Shown here one piece after another: positions 47,501-55,627 of a DNA stretch of 64,000 bases. The notes beneath the pieces are model-generated. The model was given only the letters and a program-made list of their open reading frames with translations. It was not told the origin of the DNA and ran no database searches. Position numbers and translations under genes: made by a program. Where the stretch lies: contig JBBHKE010001244.1 of assembly GCA_037447655.1 (NCBI GenBank), positions 62,001 to 126,000 of the forward strand. The letters run 5' to 3'. This DNA is from Zygnema cylindricum (Eukaryota > Streptophyta > Zygnematophyceae > Zygnematales > Zygnemataceae). Position 1 is the first letter of the stretch. Each line of letters begins with the position of its first letter.

Positions 47501-50500
47501 AGGTAAGAAGGCAAGAATGACATAAGGCAAGAATGACATAAGTCACTCTTACCAAAATAGTGAGTCCAGTAGGACTCGAACCTTTGACGGACAAGGCGAG
47601 GCGTAGCCGTAAGCCTTAACCGGCTTGTCGTAACAGAATCGTTGCATATACATAGGTGTGAAATAGTGTCAGGCAAAGATTGCGAATCTAATTCATTTAA
47701 CGGAAAAACTGACTAAATAGCATAAAACCAATTTAGGTAAAATGTACAATATACAGTACGCACGAAATGAAACATATATGATGTTTCATTTCAGTAGACG
47801 CGATGAAAGCCGGCTACGAATCCGACGACTTGCAAACATGTTGAGGATGCGGAATGGCAAATTTGTCGTTTGTGGCCTAAAGGGCGCCGAGACACGTGGC
47901 GGGGTATTATTGGACAGCAGACATTGCTTGGAAGAAATGGTGTATTAAAGGCGAACAAACGTCCACTAAAGAGCATGTCGAACAAACGTCCACTAAAAAG
48001 CATGTCATACCGTACAAAATGTACACCGCACCTGTACCTTCTTGTGTACCTTTTTGTATGATGCAGTCATCTAATTGGTGCTGTACTAGGGGTTGACAGA
48101 GGGCTGTAAGACATAGAATTTACATAGGGTAACTGCCTCTCTAACAAAGAGGGCTGTAAGACATAGAATTTACATAGGGTAACTGCCTCTCTAACAAAGA
48201 GCATCTTTATAAAATGCCAAACTTTGGCAACACATAACTTAATGTCAAGGGAGACAATTCCAATGATTTTTTTTGCTACTGACTCGGGTGAGTCAAAACT
48301 ATACAAAGGTGTATCTGGTCAGAGTTTTTGACTGCTTGGGAGGCAAGGGTGATGTGTGAAAGTGGGCATTGATAAATATCCTAGAGTGCTTGACTAGTCT
48401 GCTAAATTCTGAGTGAGAATGGAACATACAGAATTACAATTTATTCAAACATAAGCTTCAACAACAGTTTCTAAGAGCCCCCCTAATTGAATCATGGCTA
48501 GTCACAAAGACCGACGTTAGATGTTTATTTTTAAAAATGGTCAAGGGATAGGCTTGGTGAAAAAACTGGCATGCTGGGAATCCGTGGAACAATGAGCGAA
48601 ACAATCGATGTGGTGTATAATTTTGTTACGAGAGGTATAGAATTGAATATCCGGTGGGTATGTTGTACTAGATTTTCCATGAGAGCTAAAGCACATTGAG
48701 ATAGATTAAAATATAAGTAAGAGAAGATAGAAGAAAAGTGAGATTGGTGAGAAGTCGACGGCACCCAATGGCTTTTCTTTTGGAGGGAGGTGCCGGCCAT
48801 ATACTCTATTTCGATGGAGGAGAGAGCTACCGTCGCTTGATTTTTTGGAAAACCATGAGGCATGCCCTCCACCAAGATAAAAACATACACTCGAAAGAAA
48901 CCAATGCTCATCTCTGCGTCCCGAAAAAAACTGAAAGTTGAATTTGCGATGGACAATGTAGGAGAAGAGTAGCTTGTTTGAGGAGGAAGAGAAAAGGTGA
49001 GATGAAGCTGCTTAGTGTCGTAATGCGTTTGGAAGCTTGAAGGTGAGTGGAAGAAGCACAATGGGAAAATTGAGAAAAGATATACATGAAAATACTAATC
49101 TTTGGCCTAATTATTTGTGTGGGATTTCAACAAAAGTCACATTAAGCGTGGTAATGACGCGATGTGATGTGGCACATAATTTTTTTTACGCTTTTAAAAA
49201 TGGAAAATAGGCACAAAAATGCCATGAATGATGTGTGCGCCCTGTTTCTCGTCCTTATCAGCGAGATATTTGTTGTACTCCTCACTTTCTAAAATGCAAA
49301 AATCGAAAAACGTTGATGTTAAGCTAATACCACGCCTCAAAAGGCAATTTCTCCAAAAGCATGAAAAAAAATTAGACATAATTCTCCATGTTATCCGCCG
49401 TTATCCTTCATATTTTAAAGCGAGAGGAAATTGATTTTCGACAAAAGCTTTAAAATTTAAAACGTGGGTGAGATTTTTCGATTTATGTTTTATGTATTAA
49501 ATCTAAATCGTGATTGATCATCAATAAAGGTAATAAAATATAGTGCACCAATTGTACTCCGGACACGCATAGGACCACACGCATCACTGTGGATAGGATA
49601 AACAAGAGCTTGGGAATTGGATGAGCTTGAGGGAAAAAAAATCTGAGACATCTTTCCAATAATACATCCATTGCAAAAATTAGGTTAAATTTCATTAAAA
49701 TTTTCAATTCCTGTCATAAGGCCTTTACTGAGAGCATCTAGACTAGTCTTATTTAAATGGCCAAACTAAAAAGCGCAATTTTTTTTCCTCTATTTTTTTC
49801 AATTGCTTTTATGATTGGTTAATTTTCTTTATTGTTTTTATGATTGTTTTTTTGTGTCTTAGAGATCTAAGTAATAACCAGTTGAGTGGAAGCATTCCAT
49901 TGTCTATCAATCAATTGGAATTCTTCGTGATGTAAGATATATTCCACAATGATTATGTTATGCATCAATAAAGTGCTTTTAATAGAAAGATTTATTTTTA
50001 TGGGATTTTTGTTTTCTTTAAAAAGTATGACTATGGACATTTCAGTAACTTGGAGGTGGAAGAAGGGAGGAGGGGGGGGGACCTAGTACGGTGGAAGGTA
50101 GAGGGGGGGTTGTCTTACACAATGGACAAAAGAAAAAGGAGGGGAGGAGTTTGACCATAGCTGTGGTGTAAAGTGTTTTTTGTTTGATTTTTTTTTGTTG
50201 TTTTGTTTCTTTTTCTTGACAAGTTTTTTAACTGTTTTTGACGCATTTGTGATAATTATTGCTATCATTATTATGATTAATTTTTCATAAGTCATTTTTC
50301 CAATTAAAAAATGCATCTTAATTTTCAAAATGTTTCCGTGCAACTAATTTGTAATGTTTTAATTAGGATCATAAAAAATAAAATGAAAATTTGAAAAATA
50401 ATAATAAGTTAAAAATATATATATATATATATATAGATATGTCCGAATGATAACAATAGCAGGAATGGTGATAATAATACTACTAATAGCATAAAAAAAC

Positions 50501-51015
50501 CATGTACCGAAAGTAATAAAACATTGTTGTGAATGTTTGGTGTAATAGTAAATTATAATACTATTAGATACTTAATTATTTGGTATACAAGGTTTACTGT
50601 CTGCATTTTTTGTACGCCCTGTTGTTCGTAAGTCAAGGTTGATGCCTTCGTCAACATGTCGAATTTTCAAACGTGTTATCATGAATGTTAATGGCTTGCC
50701 TGATATTTTCTTTTACAATGTCGGACCATATTTGCAGTACAGCGGATAATAACTACTTCACCGAAGTGGCCGCCACAATTGACTGGGGCCAAGATTGTGA
50801 AATCTTAGAAAAAAATTGCCTGTTTGGCTCAAAACTCCCAATCGGGTGCCCATCCAAAAGTCAAAGAACTACAAACGAGTGTACAGCATTTTGCAATGCT
50901 ACCCAGCCAGGAGGCCCTTGTGCGGGAGGTGGTATTTGCTCCAACGGCACGAACGGGCCATCATGTGCATGCGATTACGGATACAGCAATGAGGAGAGCA
51001 AGTTCATTTGCAAAT
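26502..51015 (+). CDS. LRR receptor-like gene: six single-LRR exons plus a Cys-rich exon
   Basis: Seven plus-strand exons (26502-26573, 29264-29335, 31050-31127, 33306-33377, 40918-40989, 49863-49931, 50738-51015), each with an AG acceptor and GTAAG/GTATGT donor. The LRR exons all start with one base completing a codon and end two bases into one, so they join in any order without losing frame. The pattern per exon is the plant extracellular LRR, LxxNxLSGSIPxxIGxLxxLxxL. The last exon adds an EGF-like, Cys-rich region. No signal-peptide exon, transmembrane segment or kinase domain was found, so this is the middle of a receptor-like protein or a partial duplicate. Introns carry retroelements and duplicated modules. 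Whether all seven exons belong to one transcript is inferred; a scaffold gap lies at 34449. Confidence 0.7.
26574..29263 (+). other. LRR intron 1, AT-rich, no gene seen
   Basis: A low-complexity, A/T-rich stretch with ATT/ATA tracts (27.55-27.83 kb). The last about 450 bp (28.8-29.26 kb) resemble the segments before exons 3, 4 and 5, an older copy of the same module. Confidence 0.6.
29264..29335 (+). CDS. LRR exon 2
   Basis: Acceptor GTGGCAG, donor GTAAGACA, 72 nt. Encodes SLSNNELSGSVPFSNGGLEY then LEYL; the usual Ile-Gly after the P segment is replaced by Asn-Gly-Gly. Confidence 0.8.
29690..31049 (+). repeat. module upstream of LRR exon 3 (duplicated at 39.63-40.92 kb)
   Basis: From GAATAATGATAA...AATCTTAATGACAAG to the exon 3 acceptor, the order and sequence match 39630-40917 up to exon 5. 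Landmarks include GGGCTTGGAGAGTGGAAGGG and GATTTGTGTAAAACACGAGAG. Confidence 0.8.
31050..31127 (+). CDS. LRR exon 3, two residues longer
   Basis: Acceptor TGTCACAG, donor GTAAGACT, 78 nt. Encodes NLSHNNLSGTIPLDIYPWQP then NWLREM; 26 residues in place of 24, with a YPWQPNW insertion-like stretch replacing the GxLxxL spacing. Still in phase. Confidence 0.78.
31240..32760 (+). repeat. intron module copy I (after LRR exon 3)
   Basis: About 1.5 kb, nearly identical to 36768-38262 and similar to 33480-34448 and 41100-42309. Landmarks are GTGTACACGGGTTCGAGACA, AGGCAGAGTTAATAACAGTA and the end GTGTCAAGATAGCCATTAAT. Confidence 0.85.
32760..33305 (+). repeat. pre-exon module before LRR exon 4
   Basis: Duplicates about 30490-31049 and 40400-40917 (GAGTGACAGATTTGGGGGTA, GACATGCGACTCTACCTGGG, TTGTAAATCGATATTG, TGATTGGTCTTCTGGCTGCC), continuing through the exon. 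Confidence 0.85.
33306..33377 (+). CDS. LRR exon 4
   Basis: Acceptor TGTCACAG, donor GTAAGCCT, 72 nt. Encodes YLQTNRLSGSIPWSIGQMFS then LQWM. The 5' intron is a close duplicate of the one before exon 3. Confidence 0.82.
33480..34448 (+). repeat. intron module copy II, cut by scaffold gap
   Basis: Follows LRR exon 4 and parallels copy I until the sequence ends at the N gap. Confidence 0.8.
34449..34458. other. assembly gap (10 N)
   Basis: Ten N bases. Copy II of the intron module stops here mid-repeat, and unrelated CT-rich sequence follows. Confidence 0.95.
34459..34625 (+). repeat. CT-rich minisatellite-like tract
   Basis: Irregular repeats of CTCACCTCCTTCAAAATCCC and CCTCCTCGTCGCACC. Both strands are open (Ser-Pro-Lys-rich / Gly-Arg-rich), which I attribute to composition. 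Confidence 0.65.
34610..36767 (+). repeat. 2.1-kb duplicated block A (paired with 53345-55470)
   Basis: Starts CCTCAAAATAACTGTCGCC and ends in degenerate AGGGTTTT repeats, colinear with block B at 53345-55470 at high identity. It contains a minus-strand copia integrase fragment. Before that, 34.7-35.8 kb holds no gene that I can see. Confidence 0.85.
35820..36700 (-). pseudogene. copia family 1 integrase fragment in block A
   Basis: The minus strand reads LWHKRLGHVHLDKLKEMKKL, LNDCNGCAQGKTQKLHFPK, RYMLTITDDWSRYSRIYFLK, then RVRSDNGGEYTSNQIEDFLR and KRWTG. HHCC and the second Asp (RSDNG) are visible. A frameshift near 36210, loss of the Asn-Gly before the last catalytic Glu and truncation at both ends make it inactive. 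Confidence 0.82.
36768..38262 (+). repeat. intron module copy III without an LRR exon
   Basis: Nearly identical to copy I, but not followed by the pre-exon module. At AGCCATTAATTCAAACATAAG it runs into a copia remnant. This point matches the flanks of the copia insertion at 42310-48438. Confidence 0.85.
38275..39260 (-). pseudogene. copia family 2-like RNase H and RT remnant
   Basis: Minus strand: ETVALSSVEVKYMAGTCCQK (RNase H, ALSS.E..YMA motif), ALMENLVQHIHRIFN and TSVFVTSHASLRAAF (C-terminus). Further on, 39000-39200 reads as the RT motif around FLHGSLNED in broken frames. A parallel copy lies at 48450-48920. Confidence 0.75.
39420..39620 (+). repeat. (GGGAGA/GAGAGA)n purine tract
   Basis: About 200 bp of A/G repeats at the position where the paralogous module has only a short purine stretch (29676-29702). 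Long Ser-Pro-Leu open frames on the minus strand are artefacts. Confidence 0.8.
39630..40917 (+). repeat. module upstream of LRR exon 5 (copy of 29690-31049)
   Basis: Colinear copy of the region upstream of exon 3, with small indels, e.g. loss of about 100 bp around the TATA-rich part near 40630. Confidence 0.8.
40918..40989 (+). CDS. LRR exon 5
   Basis: Acceptor GTTACAG, donor GTAAGACT, 72 nt. Encodes SLQNNRFSGSIPSNIGELYT then LETL. Its upstream 1.3 kb duplicates the region upstream of exon 3. Confidence 0.82.
41100..42309 (+). repeat. intron module copy IV, interrupted by a copia insertion
   Basis: Parallels copies I and III after LRR exon 5 up to AATAGCCATTAA, where the copia LTR begins. 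The module flank resumes at 48439. Confidence 0.82.
42310..42817 (+). mobile_element. 5' LTR of element 2 (shortened)
   Basis: Only 508 bp against 1106 bp for the 3' LTR. Both ends match the 3' LTR, so an internal part is missing, including the tRNA-like segment. Shared text: GGTATTTCCTAGGT, TAGTTAGCAAAATAAAA, TACAAAGGTGTATCTGGTCA. Confidence 0.82.
42819..42832 (+). other. primer-binding site of element 2 (half-tRNA type)
   Basis: GTTGTGGGCCCACC directly follows the LTR. From memory of plant initiator tRNA-Met, the complement of its anticodon stem-loop is GTTATGGGCCCACC, which is one change away. Priming from the middle of a cleaved tRNA is known from Drosophila copia. Confidence 0.6.
42839..47325 (+). 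pseudogene. Gag-Pol of copia element 2, multiple stops and shifts
   Basis: Gag (42839-43927, start MPIFYGSGFIYQENVIRKAL) has a damaged zinc knuckle (CLFFHEPRHFLREC; second Cys to Phe). Protease has lost DSG (LDNKLTMHMCKD). Integrase pieces follow: WHKRLGHVHEDRLREMK in broken frame, NDCSGCAQGN, and RIRSDKGGNYTFNEFEEFL with DNG changed to DKG. RT: WVFKCKLNRDNTIEHYKAKL, DIKRTFLCRELEE, and a YVDD still readable in another frame near 46315. RNase H: WSDASYVGAPM, TIEVEYMASCSA. Catalytic residues are lost in PR and IN, so the element is inactive. Confidence 0.88.
47333..48438 (+). mobile_element. 3' LTR of element 2
   Basis: 1106 bp, TGTAAAAATT...GAATTACA. It contains the antisense tRNA-like segment (47560-47640) and a short tandem duplication (GAGGGCTGTAAGACATAGAA..., two copies of about 54 bp at 48089-48197), plus a two-copy ACGTCCACTAAA.AGCATGTC repeat near 47960-48005. 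Confidence 0.85.
47560..47640 (-). ncRNA. tRNA-like Pol III module inside LTR (antisense)
   Basis: The minus strand reads ...GCCGGTTAAGGC...CGCC...AAAGGTTCGAGTCCTACT. B-box GGTTCGAGTCC at 47572-47582 and A-box-like GGTTAAGGC about 40 nt before it. Partial T-arm pairing only; not a standard tRNA. Confidence 0.6.
48450..49760 (-). pseudogene. copia family 2-like remnant (RNase H, then GAG-pre-integrase/integrase)
   Basis: Minus strand: QATVALSSIEIEYMAGTSLQ, ALALMENLVQHTHRIFN and TSIVSLIVPRIPSMPVFSPS (RNase H end, 48480-48920). At 49760-49450 there is LDALSKGLMTGIENFN, NFCNGCIIGKMSQIFF and STIGALYFITFIDDQSRF (integrase start). The middle (RT) part is deleted or unrecognisable. It lies in LRR intron 5, before exon 6. 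Confidence 0.75.
49863..49931 (+). CDS. LRR exon 6, one residue shorter
   Basis: Acceptor GTGTCTTAG, donor GTAAGATA, 69 nt. Encodes DLSNNQLSGSIPLSINQLEF then FVM; 23 residues with one lost near the C-terminal end. Phase is kept. Confidence 0.8.
50738..51015 (+). CDS. Cys-rich / EGF-like exon following the LRRs
   Basis: Acceptor TATTTGCAG, donor GTATGTCC, 278 nt. It joins exon 6 in frame and reads TADNNYFTEVAATIDWGQDC, then NCLFGSKLPIGCPSKSQRTT, then a Cys cluster ending in GGPCAGGGICSNGTNGPSCA and CDYGYSNEESKFICKC. The C...C.GGG.C...G..C.C..GY pattern is EGF-like; the first half looks like the C-terminal LRR cap (Cys pair). Secreted or cell-surface location is implied by the cysteines and N-glycosylation-type NGT/NAT sites. 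The product family was not identified by name. Confidence 0.72.
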
Positions 51016-53340
51016 GTATGTCCTCTTTTGACAAGATGCTGACTTGTAACCTTTGTACTATCCTTGTTGAACAATAAGATACAACAAATTCTTTGTATAT
51101 GAACGTAATTTCTAGTCTATGAGGTTTTTTTAGTGAAAAGAAAATTCATAAGCCACGAGTTTCATCTATTTGTTGAGATATCTTTATTTACATCAATTAC
51201 AAAATTTAAAAAACTCGACGACATACCTTTCATGTACAAATCAGTCACCACAATCGGCTAATATATGCTTTGGTGTGCCCATTGTATTCAAGCATTTTTA
51301 GCTCCTTTAATTTTGTGAACAAAATAATTTAAAGCTTCAAATATGTTTCAGTCTCCACTTTCAGAAAAGTACAACGGTTTATTCTCTTGATAAAACACAT
51401 CAACGTGCAGTACAATTCTTGTTGGCAGAAAAATCACCCAGTCCAAAATAAAATGAAAAAGATAAATGTTACAGCATTGCGTAAGGCCCGGGCTAGATTG
51501 GCCAAAAATTTGGAACATTCAAAGTCGCACGTCTTTGTTGTTGAGGACAAGAATATTTATAAACAAAGTGAACTTGCTTAGTCTAATTTCACGGACCACA
51601 TTTTGCTGTTGAACATAATTTGACAGGTGTGGAGATTGGTTCCAAAAATCGAATTTTAAGTAGTTTAGTGTAAGGGAAAAAAACACAAAACAACCTTGAT
51701 TTGAGCCAAATAATTTTGGCAAATTGATATTCTTGATGTTGTTAGTGGTTGAAATATATCTCCTGGTTTTTGCAAGTTTTTGTCAGTATAACATTTAAAT
51801 GGCTATAGTGGTAACAAAGGTTTATACTTCAAAGTTAGTATAGCCACTTCATTAGGGCAATTTTTGGGAAAAAATAAAAAACATGGGAAATAATTCCACT
51901 TTTTATGATTGAATGTCGGTCATTTGGGATTTTTGTTGAGAGCCAATGTCTTTTCCTAAATTAATACTAAATATTCTGACTGTTGCACTAAACCTGTACC
52001 GTATTCAACCCACATAGACTAATTGTTCACCGTATCTATCTTTATCCAATTGTGTTATTTTTTTTAGAGTACATATATACATTTTGTTTATGCAGGTTTT
52101 TTTTTCAGCTTTTTAATTCTCTTTTGTCTTTTGCATACAGAATTTCCAGTTTTGTGATCACCAGGAATCTTTTTTTCGAAATTTTGTTGTGTGACAACCA
52201 ATCAAATTTTGTCAAAAAAAATCATCTTTAAATATTAGAAGAGACTTGTAAATCCACAAATTACAAGATATTTTTCTTAGAACATGCTTTGGGCAAGTTG
52301 TCGCTCTTAAATATCGTGACGGTTATGGGAGCTTAAATCATAAAAGAGCACATAAGACAGATTGTCATATACGACTGTAAGATTGAATTTGCCATAACTA
52401 TTTTTGTGATCCAAAACTGTGTTTATTCATCAATTTAAAAATAAATAAAAAATCTTATTGATATTATATATAAAATCCTCAAGAAACCTAATCATGAGTA
52501 AAATTGTCGTTTATTTTATTTTTTTCCATTTCAATTTTTTGTCTTTTTCATTGTGGTTGATGAAAGTAAACTTTAAATACAGAACAGTATTATGCAATCT
52601 TCCTATATGAGTATATTATTAAATGTTGCTAAATTATTTTTTGCATGTGTAGACAATTGACAGTTCCATTTTGCTCACAATTTTTTTGTTGTCAATAGCA
52701 TATTAGTAAAAGGATATGTATATGTTCATAAATGTAAACGATTAAACAATTAAAGCTATAAATTTTAACTGTCGTTACAAGTATGTTATATTTTCTTGAA
52801 TTCAAACTAAGATCGTTTAGGTCACATCCTTTTGCCATCTGCTGATCCTAATTTCCCGTCATTTCAACTTTTTGTCCCCCAACCACTTCATTTTGTCCTT
52901 CCTTTTCTCAACCTCAGTCGTCTTATCTTCACGTATAATTATACGTAGTAAAATGAATAAAGTATAAAACAAAAAAATTTGACTGTCTCCGTAACACTCG
53001 TGGGACATTCAATAATGTCAATTATTTGAGAAAGGATTTTTGTTTATCTGGCAAAAAACAATCTGACTGACAATAAAACTCTCAACGATTTGTATTTGAA
53101 ATCTGTTTGTTTATCGACTGAAACGACGACCTGCCGATTTATTACGCGATCTTGAAAGTCGATCTCGATTTCTGAATTTTTCTTGATTTCGAAATATTTT
53201 ATCTGTCGACGCTTCGTGCCGATTTATCGATCACGATTTCAATTCCCCGATTCTCGCCGCGATTTCTCCCTGATCTTTCAACATCGAATCCTCGTGTTTT
53301 CCTCCGTGATCATCCTTTGGATCTCGAACTCCTTTCGCCA
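51016..53340 (+). other. gene-free stretch after the Cys-rich exon
   Basis: AT-rich. One possible small exon, 51467-51580 after GTTACAG (ALRKARARLAKNLEHSKSHV..., ending in a stop), cannot be tied to the preceding frame. From 53100 to 53350 the sequence becomes GATTTC/CGATC-rich and resembles a transcript leader, but no gene follows. Otherwise nothing recognised. Confidence 0.4.
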
Positions 53341-53344
53341 TTCC

Positions 53345-55470
53345 ATCACCACCCTCAAAATAACTGTCGCCTCTTGTCTCCGTTCCCTATTGAGGAAGTA
53401 AAATATTGAACGTGAAAGAAATTGAAATTATCGTTGCTGTGACAAATATCCGTTGGAGAACACAAATGGAGGTGATGATAGTTTAAGCATAAATACAAGT
53501 ATAAGAATTTTGGTAGACCGATTATGTGGAAGATAAATTAGCCAGTTGTAGGTATGGCTTTTAAATCAAAAGGTTAGTCATAACTTGATTGCTAATACTG
53601 CTTCAGGTTTGTCAAGTATCCGTGTCCGACAATTCCTTTGGTTGTGTGTGAAACGTTTTGCTTTCTCCTTTGTGTTGTTTTCTTATCGTGTGTACACCAA
53701 TTGCAATAGTATTTTGCATTAAAACTGATTTAGAAGTGTTTATGACCAATACCTTAAAAAGGATATATTCTCCGATTTACATAACTTCAAATGGACCAAG
53801 GCTTAACTTGAAGGATGTTTGTAATGGCATGGATTAAACGTTTTTTGTCTTCGTTTGATTAGACCCTGCATTTTATTATAATGCGTTATACATATGCCTT
53901 AAAGCAATGATGATGATCAAACATCAAAGTCTTTAAATACAATGGTCAAAATTGCACTATTTGGCCTTTTATTATGCACATTTTGTGGTTAAATATACCA
54001 TTCTGATAATTCATAATAAGCTATCGCAAAAATTCCTTGATTAATAATGTCGCGGAAATTCCTTGATTAATACTGTTGTGGAAATAGTATAATGAGGCAT
54101 TGGGATATGGTCCGGATAAAAAAAATAAAACGTTCGATATTTTGTTGTTATTGGACTCTACACAAGTGTTGAGTAATATAATGTGGGCGTGAAGGATTTT
54201 TTAGGGATTTTCTTTCTACAACTTTTTAAGGTTTTTTTTGGGTTATCCATGGCTTTTAAGGGTTGTTTAAGGTTTGTTAGAATTTTTTTTCACCCAATTT
54301 CACTTTGTTGGTGGATTTATAGTTTTTCAGGGTTTTAAGTAAAGAGGGTTATCTCAAGGTCTTCATGGTTTTAGAAGGATTTTCAGGGTTTTACTTTTTG
54401 TGATTTTCACCTTTATTACGGAAATAGGTGAACCAACTGCGATTGGTCTCCTCTTCTAGAATATTTAGTGCATTTGTATTCTTATTTAATTTCATATATT
54501 AAATGATAATTTATTTCTTTATTATTTTTATTTTTCTAGCTTCCAATCTGATCGGTAAGTAGTTAGACTAAAAACTTGACTGCCAAAAACCTTTAAGTGG
54601 GAGGCATCCGGTTTTCGGCCAGTCCATCTCTTATGGGGTGTTTTCCCTTTACTTGCCGAGGTAAGAACTATATTCTTGAGGTAATTTGCACAATTCATAG
54701 CCTCAGCCAATAATTTCTTTCCTATCTTCTTATTAGACAACATACTCCTAAAACTATCACTTAAAGTTCTTTTCAACCTCTTGGCTATACCATTTTGTCC
54801 TGGTTTTTCTAGAACTGTTTTCTGATGTTGGATTTCATCTCTCAAGAAACCCTCAAATTGGTTGGAGGTATACTCTCCACCATTATCAATCCTTACTCTC
54901 TTGATTGGGATCCCATGGAATTTCTCACTCCATGCCTTGTAAACCTCTAAATATTCTGGCGCTTCAGACTTAGACTTTAGGAAGTATATTCTTGAATATC
55001 GTGACCAGTCATTAGTGATGGTCAACATATATCGTTTACCTGCAAATGAAAGGATTTTTGATGGTCCCAAGATATCTGTATGAACTAAGTCCAAAACCTT
55101 TTCTCCCTTATAAGTGGTTATTTTTGGGAAACGTAGTTTGTGTCTCTTGCCTTGAGAACACCCACTGTAGTCATTTAAAGTTTCATTCTCTCCTAACTGA
55201 ATTCCCTCCACTACTCCCAATTTTTTCATTTCCTTTAACTTATCTAAATGCACATGTCCCAGCCTCTTGTGCCATAGCATTATATCATGAACACCAACAT
55301 TATAAAGGTTCTTCTTTTCATTGCTCAAAGTGAGCCTAAACATTCCTTGGCTACCCATTCTAGCTATGAAGTAAACTTTCTTCTCAAAGCTAGCAGTAGA
55401 AATTCCCTTTCTACTCGTAGTCTCAAAACCCTTATCATCTATCATAGGGTTTTTAGGGTGTTTTAGGGTT
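53345..55470 (+). repeat. 2.1-kb duplicated block B (paired with 34610-36767)
   Basis: Colinear with block A: CCTCAAAATAACTGTCGCC start, CGTGAAAGAAATTG, ACACAAATGGAGGTGATGAT, then the same minus-strand integrase fragment. After the end it continues about 145 bp into intron-module sequence and stops at an N gap. Confidence 0.85.
54545..55445 (-). pseudogene. copia family 1 integrase fragment in block B
   Basis: A longer open frame than in block A (305 residues): LWHKRLGHVHLDKLKEMKKL, LNDYSGCSQGKRHKL, VHTDILGPSKI, RYMLTITNDWSRYSRIYFLK, RVRIDNGGEYTSNQFEGFLR, and GQNGIAKRLKRT, where the catalytic Glu is replaced by Lys. The first Cys of the CxxC is Tyr. Truncated at both ends; inactive. Confidence 0.85.
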
Positions 55471-55617
55471 TATTTGGTTTTCAATTTTTTTTTTCCATAA
55501 ATTTGGTTATAAACTTCAAGTGACTTGATGGAGGTAACTACAAAAATGTATATTGGTAGCAATTAAAAAATTATATTAACAAATAACACTTAATACTAAA
55601 TAAAATATTAAATAGTA

Positions 55618-55627
55618 NNNNNNNNNN
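55618..55627. other. assembly gap (10 N)
   Basis: Ten N bases, between the tail of block B (in intron-module sequence) and the body of another copia element. Confidence 0.95.

Larger units (their letters stand above)
42310..48438 (+). mobile_element. copia family 1 element 2, complete but decayed
   Basis: LTR-Gag-Pol-LTR on the plus strand with TGTAGGAATTAGTGATT at the 5' end and TGTAAAAATTAGTGATT at the 3' LTR start; both LTRs end ACATACAGAATTACA. It is flanked by ATTAA (left) and ATTTA (right), a 5-bp target duplication with one change, and the duplicate-module sequence at 38262 shows the empty site. Many stops make it an old, non-autonomous copy. Confidence 0.88.

Noticed and set aside
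51387-51581. Small exon after the Cys-rich exon (ALRKARARLAKNL...)
   Set aside because: An acceptor-like GTTACAG is present, but the frame link to the preceding exon and any family match are lacking; mentioned only as a possibility.
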